Notes: generated by a model not told the origin, from the letters alone. Shown: positions 1 to 5,859, numbered from the stretch's first letter. The stretch: 6,872 bases of DNA from Brevundimonas vancanneytii (GCA_945874855.1 CAMCIP010000124.1:1-6872), one strand, 5' to 3'. Program-made: numbers and translations.

Positions 1-771
1 AAGGCGGCCATGGCCGCTCCGGCTCCGGCCCTGGCCGCCCCCGTCGTCGCCGCCGCGCCGCGCCCGGCCGGCGCCCGCGAGGAGCGGGTCAAGATGACCC
101 GCCTGCGCCAGACCATCGCCCGCCGCCTGAAGGAATCGCAGAACACCGCAGCCCAGCTGACCACCTTCAACGAGGTGGACATGACGGCCGTCATGGAGCT
201 GCGCACGAAATACAAGGACGTCTTCGAAAAGCGCCACGGCATCAAGCTGGGCTTCATGTCCTTCTTCGTGAAGGCCGTGGTCGAGGCGCTGAAGGAGATC
301 CCTGCCGTCAACGCCGAGATCGACGGCACCGACGTGATCTACAAGAACCACTATGACGTCGGCGTGGCCGTCGGCACCGACCGGGGCCTGGTCGTGCCGG
401 TGCTGCGCGACGCCGACACCCTGTCGCTGGCGGGCGTCGAAAAGGGCATCGCCGCCCTCGGCAAGGCCGCCCGCGACGGCGACCTGACCCTGGACCAGCT
501 CCAGGGCGGCACCTTCACCACCACCAATGGCGGCATCTACGGCTCGCTGATGTCCACGCCCATCCTGAACATGCCCCAGTCGGGCATCCTGGGCATGCAC
601 AACATCGTCCAGCGCCCGGTCGCCATCGGCGGCCAGGTCGTCATCCGCCCCATGATGTACCTCGCCCTCAGCTACGATCACCGCATCGTCGACGGCAAGG
701 AGGCGGTGACCTTCCTTGTGCGGATCAAGGACTATCTGGAAGACCCGCAGCGGTTCCTGCTGGATTTGTGA
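1..771 (+). CDS. sucB: Dihydrolipoyllysine succinyltransferase (E2 of 2-oxoglutarate dehydrogenase), 3' part
   Basis: E2 core enzyme of the cytoplasmic 2-oxoglutarate dehydrogenase complex; it moves the succinyl group from lipoamide to CoA in the TCA cycle. The reading frame is open at base 1, so the first ATG at 10 is internal; the lipoyl domain and at least part of the subunit-binding domain lie outside the window. Visible are an Ala/Pro-rich linker (about the first 25 residues) and then the whole catalytic domain, starting near VKMTRLRQTIARRLKES. The stretch FTTTNGGIYGSLMSTPILN is typical of SucB rather than the pyruvate dehydrogenase E2. The active-site motif SYDHRIVDG is present, with catalytic His at 679-681 and Asp at 691-693. 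The protein ends normally in DPQRFLLDL. The next gene begins 4 bases after the stop, suggesting co-transcription. Identification is firm; SucB over AceF is by motif similarity. Confidence 0.96.
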   Translation, partial: KAAMAAPAPALAAPVVAAAPRPAGAREERVKMTRLRQTIARRLKESQNTAAQLTTFNEVDMTAVMELRTKYKDVFEKRHGIKLGFMSFFVKAVVEALKEIPAVNAEIDGTDVIYKNHYDVGVAVGTDRGLVVPVLRDADTLSLAGVEKGIAALGKAARDGDLTLDQLQGGTFTTTNGGIYGSLMSTPILNMPQSGILGMHNIVQRPVAIGGQVVIRPMMYLALSYDHRIVDGKEAVTFLVRIKDYLEDPQRFLLDL

Positions 772-775
772 GACG

Positions 776-1204
776 ATGGGGCGGCCGGGTTCCGAATGGG
801 TCGCGGTCGCCTGGTTTTCCGATCAGGGCAGGGCGTCGAACGTCGCCGACTATCTCGAGGCCGGCGGGGCCAGGGCCCGCACCCATGGTGAGTCAAGCCG
901 GGGCATAGGAAGCGAGCCGGTGTTCGTGCAAGCGCGCCAACTCGCCCTCGCCCGCAAGGCGCTGTTACGGCTGAAGACCCGCGACTTCGCGGCCGACGCC
1001 GAGGAGGGAACTGCGGACGCCATGGGTCTGAATCTGATCGAGGACCTGGCCGCCGCCCCGGACTACCGGCCGCCGTCGGCACTCGCGCGCTGGGCGCCCC
1101 TCGTGTTCGTGCCGGTCGGCATCTTCCTCGTCTATCTGTTCTCCTCGCTGGTGGCCTCGGTCTTGTTCGAGGACGAACCTCCCGCCGCCTACGGCGCCCC
1201 GTGA
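776..1204 (+). CDS. Small DUF2007-like protein with a C-terminal membrane helix
   Basis: A 142-residue protein beginning 4 bases after the sucB stop. Residues 8-62 (WVAVAWFSDQGRASNVADYLEAGG, then PVFVQARQLALARKAL) follow the layout of the DUF2007 'putative signal transducing protein' fold: a beta strand, a helix carrying the 'which residue of which subunit' type A-x-x-x-x-x-L-E-x-x-G pattern, a second strand and a helix. Residues 106-131 form one hydrophobic segment (WAPLVFVPVGIFLVYLFSSL), so the protein is probably membrane-anchored by its C-terminus with a short acidic/proline tail. No catalytic residues are recognised. The ATG at 776 was chosen because the upstream in-frame ATG at 716 lies within sucB in another frame; no strong Shine-Dalgarno is seen, so coupling to sucB translation is likely. 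The same architecture recurs in the gene at 2001-2420. Family assignment is by eye and moderate. Confidence 0.72.
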   Translation: MGRPGSEWVAVAWFSDQGRASNVADYLEAGGARARTHGESSRGIGSEPVFVQARQLALARKALLRLKTRDFAADAEEGTADAMGLNLIEDLAAAPDYRPPSALARWAPLVFVPVGIFLVYLFSSLVASVLFEDEPPAAYGAP

Positions 1205-1221
1205 TTGTCCTGGACGGAGTT

Positions 1222-1248
1222 TTGACCTAGTATCTACGCCTGTAGATA
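1222..1248 (+). promoter_or_regulatory. Putative promoter of the vapBC operon
   Basis: TTGACCT at 1222-1228 and TGTAGATA at 1241-1248 are 12 bases apart. This resembles the Caulobacter housekeeping promoter (TTGACGS, 10-14 bases, GCTANAWC), with a good -35 and a partial -10. Transcription would start near 1254-1257, leaving almost no leader before the ATG at 1260 and excluding the ATG at 1248. This is inferred from sequence only. Confidence 0.45.
1231..1248. promoter_or_regulatory. Palindromic operator-like site (inverted repeat TATCTAC / GTAGATA)
   Basis: Perfect 7-bp inverted repeat, TATCTAC at 1231-1237 and GTAGATA at 1242-1248, separated by GCCT. It covers the spacer and -10 of the predicted vapB promoter. 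VapB antitoxins of the AbrB type, alone or with VapC, usually repress their own operon by binding palindromes here, so this is the likely autoregulatory operator. Its A/T content stands out from the GC-rich surroundings. Confidence 0.6.
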
Positions 1249-1259
1249 TGGGCGCGGTT

Positions 1260-1541
1260 ATGGATGACGGCTTCATACCCAAGGCTGACGGCGATACCGC
1301 CAGGCTGTTCACAAGCGGCGGCAGCCAGGCCGTGCGTCTGCCCAAGGCCTACCGTTTTGAGGGGCGGCAGGTGCGCATCCGCAGGCAGGGCGATGCGGTC
1401 ATCCTTGAACCGCTGCGCAAGAAAGCGACGACCCAGGCCGAGCTGGACGCCATGTGGGCCCGGATCGACGCCTTGATGGATCCCGACGACCCTTTTCCGG
1501 AGCCGCCGCCTCAGACCATCACGCCGATCACGACGTGGTGA
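1260..1541 (+). CDS. vapB: VapB-type antitoxin, AbrB/MazE-like DNA-binding domain
   Basis: Antitoxin of a type II toxin-antitoxin pair, 93 residues from ATG 1260. Residues 13-52 are a swapped-hairpin AbrB domain with the characteristic string TARLFTSGGSQAVRLPKAYRF followed by VRIRRQGDAVILEP. The C-terminal part (about 55-93), with an acidic helix (QAELDAMWARIDAL) and a proline-rich tail, is where VapB proteins normally thread into the toxin to neutralise it. An ATG at 1248 would add four residues but overlaps the predicted -10 and the palindrome, so 1260 is preferred; neither start has a clear Shine-Dalgarno, consistent with a leaderless or near-leaderless message. The gene overlaps vapC by 4 bases (GTGA), implying translational coupling. 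The AbrB domain probably autorepresses through the 1231-1248 palindrome. Confidence 0.9.
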   Translation: MDDGFIPKADGDTARLFTSGGSQAVRLPKAYRFEGRQVRIRRQGDAVILEPLRKKATTQAELDAMWARIDALMDPDDPFPEPPPQTITPITTW

Positions 1542-1999
1542 GCCTGTCCGTCGATACGAGCGAGGTCGTCCATCTTCTGCGCAGTCCGCGGCGCACGACC
1601 GAGGAAATGCTGAACCGCGTGGTGCTCAGCGGCGACGCTCTGATCATGTCGCCGCTCGTTCGACATGAACTGGTCAGTGGCGCGCTCAGCAGCTCCGCCC
1701 CGGAACGGCGGATGCTGCAACTGGAGGAATTTCTGGTGCAGTTCTCGGAGGTCGATTTCACCCCGGAGGACGCCTCCGAGTCCGGCCGGGTCCGCGCAAT
1801 GTTGAGACAACGGGGCACGCCGATCGGGGACATCGACAGCCTCATCGCCGGCCAGGCCCTGGCGCGCGGCTGGACCGTCGTGACGCGCAACGTCCGCCAT
1901 TTCGGCCGCGTCGAGGGCCTGCCCCTGATCGACTGGGCCGAGGGCCCCGACCCCTTGCCCCCCGCCCGGATCGCCGAGCGGGTGGCGCAGGAGGACTGA
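1538..1999 (+). CDS. vapC: VapC-type toxin, PIN-domain ribonuclease
   Basis: Toxin partner of the VapB upstream; 153 residues, a usual size for VapC. PIN-domain toxins are Mg-dependent endoribonucleases, many of which cut tRNA or rRNA; the target here is unknown. The conserved acidic residues are visible: Asp6 (SVDTSEVV), Glu44 (VRHELVSG), Asp100 (IGDIDSLIAGQAL), with Asn118 in the VVTRNVRHFGRV motif near the C-terminus, all intact, so the toxin looks functional. The GTG at 1538 was chosen because it overlaps the vapB stop as GTGA and puts the first strand and Asp6 in the normal place; GTG 1535 is an alternative, while the upstream in-frame ATG at 1454 gives an unlike-family extension inside vapB. 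A proline-rich tail follows the PIN fold and contains the ribosome binding site of the next gene. Confidence 0.9.
   Translation: MSLSVDTSEVVHLLRSPRRTTEEMLNRVVLSGDALIMSPLVRHELVSGALSSSAPERRMLQLEEFLVQFSEVDFTPEDASESGRVRAMLRQRGTPIGDIDSLIAGQALARGWTVVTRNVRHFGRVEGLPLIDWAEGPDPLPPARIAERVAQED
1989..1994 (+). promoter_or_regulatory. Strong Shine-Dalgarno (AGGAGG) inside the end of vapC
   Basis: AGGAGG ends 6 bases before the ATG at 2001 and lies within the last codons of vapC. It fixes the start of the following gene and ties it to the vapBC transcript. It is the best Shine-Dalgarno match in the left operon, whereas vapB and vapC have none, suggesting this gene is made at a higher rate than the toxin. 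Confidence 0.75.
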
Positions 2000-2000
2000 G

Positions 2001-2420
2001 ATGGCTGAGGAGTACGAAGTCGCCCGTCTCTCGACCCTGCCGGAGGCGGAACTCCTCGCGGCGCTGCTTCGTCGGTACGGGATTGAGGCCTGGCTGCCCG
2101 ACCGCGATATGGCCACCCTGTTTCCGCACCTGCAGATCGCCCTCGGAGGGATCCGGGTGGTGGCGCTCGCAGACCAGATCGACCGGGCCCGCGACCTGGC
2201 CCGTCGCGCCCGCGCCGGGGAGTTCGCCACGCCAGACGAGTTCGATGACTGGCGGGAGGCGGCCACGCCCGGCAAGATCGGCGAACTCGACGACTCCGAA
2301 GTGCGGGGGATCGTCGGGTCGAAGGCGCTGGTGCGGTGGGGCGTCGGACTGATCTTCGGCAGTTCGCTCGCCTCCCTGCTCCTCGGCTATCCCCTCGACC
2401 TCAGAGAGTGGCTTCCCTGA
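2001..2420 (+). CDS. DUF2007 family putative signal transducing protein with a C-terminal membrane helix
   Basis: A 139-residue protein. Residues 5-70 match the DUF2007 layout well: EVARLSTLPEAELLAALLR (strand plus helix), the loop YGIEAWLPD, then GGIRVVALADQIDRARDLAR (strand plus helix). DUF2007 domains resemble small ligand- or partner-binding domains and are called 'putative signal transducing'; no reaction is known. A polar linker (about 75-108) leads to one hydrophobic segment at about 111-130 (WGVGLIFGSSLASLLLGYPL), so the soluble domain is probably held at the inner membrane. The start is fixed by AGGAGG just upstream; only 1 base separates it from the vapC stop, so it is very likely the third gene of the vapBC operon. 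Its last 20 bases overlap the end of the convergent CoA-transferase gene. It has the same build as the gene at 776-1204. Confidence 0.82.
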   Translation: MAEEYEVARLSTLPEAELLAALLRRYGIEAWLPDRDMATLFPHLQIALGGIRVVALADQIDRARDLARRARAGEFATPDEFDDWREAATPGKIGELDDSEVRGIVGSKALVRWGVGLIFGSSLASLLLGYPLDLREWLP

Positions 2421-3588
2421 GTTCCCCCAGCACCTCGTCCGTATCCGCCCCCAGCGCCGGCGGCGGGCGGTCGTAGGCGACGGGCGTCTTCGACAGGCGG
2501 ATGGGGCTGGCCACCGTGCGCACCGGCGCCGACAGGTCCGGGCGGGTCTGTTCGATCTCCAGCCCGCGATGCACGGCCTGGGGCTCGGCGAAGACCTGAT
2601 CCACCGTGTTGACCGGCCCGTACGGCACCCCCGCCGCCTCCAGCCGGGCCATCAGCCCCGCCATGTCGTGACCCGCGGTCAGGGCCGCCAGCGTCGCCGT
2701 CATCTCCGCCCGGTGTTCGATCCGCGCCGCATTGGTGAGGAACCGCGGGTCCTCGCCCATCCTCGCCGCGCCCAGCGCCCCGCACAGGGCCCGGAACTGG
2801 CCGTCGTTGCCCACGGCGATCACCACCATGCCGTCCGTGCACGGAAAAGGCTGATAGGGGGCCAGGTTCGGATGCGCATTGCCCATCCGCGTCGGGGCCC
2901 GTCCCGAGACGAACCAGTTGGTCGCCTGATTGGCCAGCATGGCGGCCTGGACGTCGAACAGGGCCACGTCCACGTGCTGGCCCTCGCCCGTCGCCCGCGC
3001 ATGCATCAGGGCCGCCAGAATGGCGTTGGACGCATACAGGCCGGTGAACAGGTCCGCGACCGCCACCCCCACCTTCATCGGCTCGGCCCCCGGCGCCCCG
3101 TCCGGCTGTCCGGTCACGGACATCAGCCCGCCCATGGCCTGGATCATATAGTCATAGCCGGCCCGGTGGGCGTCCGGCCCGTCCTGGCCGAAGCCGGTAA
3201 TGGAGCAATAGACCAGCCGCGGATTGACCTTCTCCAGACTGGCCCAATCCAGCCCGTACTTCTTCAGCCCGCCCGTCTTGAAGTTCTCGACCACCACGTC
3301 GCAGGTCGCAGCCAGCTTCCGCACCGTCTCGGCGCCCTCCGGCGAGGCGATGTCCAGCTCGACCGACTTCTTGCCCCGGTTGGCGCACAGGAAATAGGCC
3401 GCGTCCCCGCGCGATCCGTCGGTCTTGGTCGTGAACGGCGGCCCCCACAGCCGGGTGTCGTCGCCCGCGCCCGGCCGCTCGATCTTGATCACCTCGGCGC
3501 CCAGATCCGCCAGGGTCTGCGTCGCCCACGGCCCGGCCAGCACCCGCGACAGGTCCAGCACGCGCACGCCGTGAAGGGGGCCGCTCAT
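2401..3588 (-). CDS. gcdG: Class III CoA-transferase (CaiB/BaiF family), probable succinyl-CoA:glutarate CoA-transferase
   Basis: 395 residues, a normal length for a family III CoA-transferase, which exchanges CoA between an acyl-CoA and a carboxylate through an aspartyl mixed anhydride. The N-terminus GVRVLDLSRVLAGPWATQTL and LGAEVIKIERP is the hallmark CoA-binding part; NRGKKSVELDI and DVVVENFKTGGLKKYGLD follow in usual order. The catalytic Asp is Asp179 in VGVAVADLFTGLYASNAIL. The glycine-rich GYDYMIQAMGGLMSVTG loop is present. The substrate cannot be read from sequence alone, but a glutaryl-CoA dehydrogenase is encoded divergently nearby, so glutarate activation (GcdG/SUGCT type) is the best inference; a formyl-CoA or other dicarboxylate transferase remains possible. 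Its ATG overlaps the upstream toxin stop as ATGA, so it is translationally coupled to a toxin-antitoxin pair and probably shares its promoter; no separate promoter space exists. Confidence 0.92.
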   Translation of the reverse strand: MSGPLHGVRVLDLSRVLAGPWATQTLADLGAEVIKIERPGAGDDTRLWGPPFTTKTDGSRGDAAYFLCANRGKKSVELDIASPEGAETVRKLAATCDVVVENFKTGGLKKYGLDWASLEKVNPRLVYCSITGFGQDGPDAHRAGYDYMIQAMGGLMSVTGQPDGAPGAEPMKVGVAVADLFTGLYASNAILAALMHARATGEGQHVDVALFDVQAAMLANQATNWFVSGRAPTRMGNAHPNLAPYQPFPCTDGMVVIAVGNDGQFRALCGALGAARMGEDPRFLTNAARIEHRAEMTATLAALTAGHDMAGLMARLEAAGVPYGPVNTVDQVFAEPQAVHRGLEIEQTRPDLSAPVRTVASPIRLSKTPVAYDRPPPALGADTDEVLGELREATL

Positions 3589-3983
3589 ACTCGTCGCACC
3601 ACGTCTGAATAGGCCTCGAGGGCGGCGTCATGCGTCAGCAGGATCAAGGGTTCGCTCATGGCCTGGGCCACCAGCAGACGGTCGAACGGGTCCTTGTGCC
3701 CCTCCACCTGCAGTCTTTCGACCGCCACGGCGTGCTCCGGCATGACCGGAAGCAGGTCGAAGCCCGCCTCGAGGAAGAGGGTCCTGGCCCGTTCCGCGGA
3801 GATGGACATGGCGTTGGGTCCCGATTTGCCGAGCCTGAACTTGATCGCGATTTCCCACAGGGACACGACGCTGACCCTGGGCTGGTCCGTGGCCGCGGCG
3901 AGATGCCGTTGAGCGGCAACCGAAAGCCGGTCGGGCCGCGCGACCGCCCACAGCGCGATATGGGTGTCCAGAAGCAGCTTCAC
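3585..3983 (-). CDS. vapC: PIN-domain toxin (VapC family) of a Phd/VapC-type module
   Basis: 132-residue PIN-domain protein, predicted Mg-dependent ribonuclease toxin. All expected acidic residues are present: Asp6 (KLLLDTHIALWAV), Glu44 (VVSLWEIAIKFRLGK), Asp98 and Asp101 (HKDPFDRLLVAQA) and Asp119 (LLTHDAALEAY). The DTHIALW and WEIAIK motifs are typical of the branch of VapC toxins paired with Phd/YefM antitoxins, which is the partner seen here, and differ from the VapC at 1538-1999, so the two toxins are not recent duplicates. The start overlaps the antitoxin stop by ATGA, and its stop overlaps the CoA-transferase start by another ATGA. No damage is seen, so the toxin is probably active and must be neutralised by the upstream antitoxin. 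Confidence 0.92.
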   Translation of the reverse strand: MKLLLDTHIALWAVARPDRLSVAAQRHLAAATDQPRVSVVSLWEIAIKFRLGKSGPNAMSISAERARTLFLEAGFDLLPVMPEHAVAVERLQVEGHKDPFDRLLVAQAMSEPLILLTHDAALEAYSDVVRRV

Positions 3984-4231
3984 CCCTCGCCCTTCAGGCC
4001 GAAGAGTTCAAGAACCGCGTCGTCGTCGGCGTGGGGGTCCGCCGGCGGCTCGAACTCGCCCTTGGCCAGTCCCAGTCGGATCGGGCGGTCCAGGCCCTGC
4101 GCCAGGGCGGTCAGGCGCGCCGCCGGCTTGCCGTTGCGGGCGATGATGATTTCGGCTTCCGCCCCGCTCTCCACGGCCTCGACCAGTTGCGACAGCCGCG
4201 TCTTGGCTTCGAGCATGTTGACGACGGTCAT
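3980..4231 (-). CDS. Phd/YefM-family antitoxin
   Basis: 83-residue antitoxin. The N-terminal domain (MTVVNMLEAKTRLSQLVEAV then AEIIIARNGKPAARLTAL, residues 1-43) is the standard Phd/YefM fold that dimerises and binds operator DNA. The acidic C-terminal region (about 50-83, rich in Asp/Glu and ending LELFGLKGEG) is the flexible toxin-binding segment. A clear Shine-Dalgarno AAGGAG stands 7 bases before the ATG. It is the first gene of a unit with the PIN toxin and the CoA-transferase, joined by a 4-base ATGA overlap. Antitoxins of this family normally repress their own promoter, so it may also control CoA-transferase expression. Confidence 0.92.
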   Translation of the reverse strand: MTVVNMLEAKTRLSQLVEAVESGAEAEIIIARNGKPAARLTALAQGLDRPIRLGLAKGEFEPPADPHADDDAVLELFGLKGEG

Positions 4232-4238
4232 GATCGAA

Positions 4239-4244
4239 CTCCTT
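4239..4244 (-). promoter_or_regulatory. Shine-Dalgarno of the Phd-type antitoxin
   Basis: On the minus strand the bases read AAGGAG, 7 bases before the ATG at 4231. It supports this start and is a stronger signal than any available to the two downstream overlapping genes, which probably depend on coupling. Confidence 0.7.
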
Positions 4245-4252
4245 CGGCTGCA

Positions 4253-4281
4253 AGCCTAGCTAATCTTGACCAGACCGGCAA
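4253..4281 (-). promoter_or_regulatory. Putative promoter of the antitoxin-toxin-CoA-transferase unit
   Basis: On the minus strand, TTGCCGG (4281-4275) and GCTAGGCT (4260-4253) are separated by 14 bases. This fits the Caulobacter housekeeping consensus (TTGACGS, 10-14 bases, GCTANAWC) with a good -35 and the GCTA core of the -10. A 6-bp palindrome TAGCTA (4257-4262) overlaps the -10 and could be part of an operator for the Phd-type antitoxin. It is the only apparent promoter for the CoA-transferase. Based on sequence match only. Confidence 0.5.
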
Positions 4282-4284
4282 TCC

Positions 4285-4563
4285 TCACAGCCCCGGGTCC
4301 CAGGCCCCGGCGTCGCGCATGCGGCACTCCCGCGCCACCTGGGCGCGATAGCCCATGTCGTCGGCCATGCGCTTGATCTCGTCCGACACCGTGGTCTTGT
4401 GCAGTCCCGGCACGACGGCATGGACGAAGGCCGTGGCCGACAGCCGCAGCAGACCCAGGCTGAACCGCGCCGCCGCGGCGAAATGATGCAAATAGCTTTC
4501 GCCCACCTCGCGCGGGTGGTCGAGAAACAGGCGTCTGAAGGTGGCGATCATCCCTGGACCCAT
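4285..4563 (-). CDS. DUF6356-like small protein of unknown function
   Basis: 92 residues from ATG 4563; an in-frame ATG at 4551 would give 88 residues starting MIATFRRLFLDHP, equally plausible since neither has a convincing Shine-Dalgarno. The motif FLDHPREVGESYLHHFAAA followed by a hydrophobic stretch (about 27-54, ending FVHAVVPGLHKTT) matches my memory of DUF6356-type proteins of Caulobacterales and Sphingomonadales (FLDHPxSVGESYxEH, then AxVHAxxPGL). The hydrophobic part may be a membrane-associated helix. Function is unknown; no catalytic motif is visible. It lies head-to-head with gcdH (about 105 bases between starts) and ends 53 bases before the antitoxin start, with the antitoxin promoter in that gap, so read-through could add to antitoxin operon expression. 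Confidence 0.75.
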   Translation of the reverse strand: MGPGMIATFRRLFLDHPREVGESYLHHFAAAARFSLGLLRLSATAFVHAVVPGLHKTTVSDEIKRMADDMGYRAQVARECRMRDAGAWDPGL

Positions 4564-4668
4564 AGCCTGCGACGGGCGGCGCCACTACCCGACCCGCCCA
4601 TTCTGCCCTAAACCGCGCCCTGAACCAGAGGGCCGACCGGGCCCCGCCCGCGCGGAGAGACAGACCCC
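4564..4668. promoter_or_regulatory. Divergent intergenic region between the DUF6356-like gene and gcdH
   Basis: The 105-base gap must contain promoters for both divergent genes. On the plus strand CCTAAACC at 4607-4614 matches the Caulobacter -10 consensus GCTANAWC at most positions, but no good -35 (TTGAC-like) lies 10-14 bases upstream, so a regulator may be needed. GGAGAG at 4654-4659 is a Shine-Dalgarno for gcdH, 9 bases before its ATG. No clear palindrome for a regulator was seen. Confidence 0.4.
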
Positions 4669-5859
4669 ATGGCCGACGGTGCCGCCCCCACGACCAAATC
4701 CTTCCGCTGGGACGACCCGCTCGACCTCGACGGCCGCCTGACCGAGGACGAGCGCGCCATCCAGGACGCGGCCCGGGCCTATGCCCGCGAACGGCTGCTG
4801 CCGCGCATCGTCGCCGCCTTCCGCGACGAGACCTTCGACCGCGCCATCATGACCGAAATGGGCGAGATGGGCTTTCTGGGCGCGACCCTTCCGGAACAGT
4901 ACGGCGGCGCGGGCGCCAGCCACGTCGCCTATGGGCTGATCGCCCGCGAGATCGAGGCGGTCGACAGCGGCTATCGCTCGGCCATGTCGGTGCAGAGCTC
5001 GCTGGCCATGTACCCCATCTACGCCTTCGGTTCCGAGGAGCAGAGGATGCGCTTCCTGCCCCGTATGGCGGCCGGTGAACTGGTCGGCTGTTTCGGCCTG
5101 ACCGAGGCCGACGGCGGCTCCGACCCCGCCTCGATGAAGACCAGGGCGGAAAAGGTCGACGGCGGCTATCGGCTGAACGGCGGCAAATACTGGATCACCA
5201 ACTCCCCCATCGCCGACCTGGCCATCGTCTGGGCCAAGCTCGACGACGTGATCCGCGGCTTCATCGTCGAACGCGGCATGGACGGCTTCACCACGGGCAA
5301 GATCGGCGACAAGCTGTCCCTGCGCGCCTCCATCACCGGCGACATCGGCCTGAACGACGTCCTGGTGCCGGAAGAAAACCTCCTGCCGGGCGTCAAGGGC
5401 CTGCGCGGCCCCTTCTCCTGCCTGAACAAGGCCCGCTACGGCATCGCCTGGGGGGCCATGGGCGCGGCGGAGTTCTGCTTCCACGCCACGCGCGACTATG
5501 TCGCCGAGCGCATGCTGTTCGGCCGCCCCCTCTCCTCGCGCCAGCTGGTCCAGAAGAAGCTGGCCGACATGCAGACCGAAATCTTCCTGGGTTTCGAGGG
5601 CGCGCTGGCGCTCGGCCGCCGCCTCGACAAGGGCGACTGGTGCCCGGAAGCCATTTCGATGATGAAGCGCAACAACTGCGGCAAGGCCCTGGCCGTCGCC
5701 CGCGAGGCCCGCGACATGCACGGCGGCGCCGGCATCACCGGCGAGATGCACGTCATGCGCCACGCCATGAACCTCGAGACCGTCAACACCTACGAAGGCG
5801 CCCACGACGTCCACGCCCTCATCCTCGGCCGCGCCATCACGGGGGAAAGCGCGTTCTGA
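4669..5859 (+). CDS. gcdH: Glutaryl-CoA dehydrogenase
   Basis: 396-residue FAD-dependent acyl-CoA dehydrogenase that oxidises and decarboxylates glutaryl-CoA to crotonyl-CoA and CO2 in lysine, tryptophan and glutarate breakdown, passing electrons to ETF. It lines up along its whole length with human GCDH as I remember it: FRWDDPLDLDGRLTEDE at the start, MGEMGFLG, DSGYRSAMSVQSSL, CFGLTEADGGSDP (FAD/substrate loop), KYWITNSPIADL, LRASITGDI, KARYGIAWG, QKKLADMQTEI, KRNNCGKAL and NTYEGAHDVHALILGRAITG. The catalytic base is Glu376 in TYEGAHD; Arg103 and Ser107 correspond to human Arg94 and Ser98 (mature numbering), which hold the glutaryl carboxylate and set this enzyme apart from other acyl-CoA dehydrogenases. 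The bacterial form lacks the mitochondrial presequence. Start supported by GGAGAG upstream. The stop overlaps the next gene's ATG (TGATG). Confidence 0.98.
   Translation: MADGAAPTTKSFRWDDPLDLDGRLTEDERAIQDAARAYARERLLPRIVAAFRDETFDRAIMTEMGEMGFLGATLPEQYGGAGASHVAYGLIAREIEAVDSGYRSAMSVQSSLAMYPIYAFGSEEQRMRFLPRMAAGELVGCFGLTEADGGSDPASMKTRAEKVDGGYRLNGGKYWITNSPIADLAIVWAKLDDVIRGFIVERGMDGFTTGKIGDKLSLRASITGDIGLNDVLVPEENLLPGVKGLRGPFSCLNKARYGIAWGAMGAAEFCFHATRDYVAERMLFGRPLSSRQLVQKKLADMQTEIFLGFEGALALGRRLDKGDWCPEAISMMKRNNCGKALAVAREARDMHGGAGITGEMHVMRHAMNLETVNTYEGAHDVHALILGRAITGESAF

Noticed and set aside
1248..1259. ATG 1248 as the vapB start
   Set aside because: It overlaps the right arm of the palindrome and the predicted -10, and adds residues not needed for the AbrB domain.
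1511..2275. 254-codon open frame on the minus strand opposite vapC and the DUF2007 gene
   Set aside because: Composition of a shadow frame (Ser/Arg/Ala-rich); vapC with its intact active-site residues explains the region.
2569..3612. 347-codon open frame on the plus strand opposite the CoA-transferase
   Set aside because: Arg/His/Pro-rich shadow of a clear CoA-transferase gene, with no supporting signals.
4285..4320. Possible GC-rich terminator hairpin at the end of the DUF6356-like gene
   Set aside because: The C/G runs do not form one clear stem and no T-run follows; they lie inside the coding region.
5640..5858. Upstream in-frame extension of the hypothetical gene into gcdH
   Set aside because: Extension encodes an Arg/His run in a shadow frame of gcdH; the TGATG junction at 5859 is a normal start.
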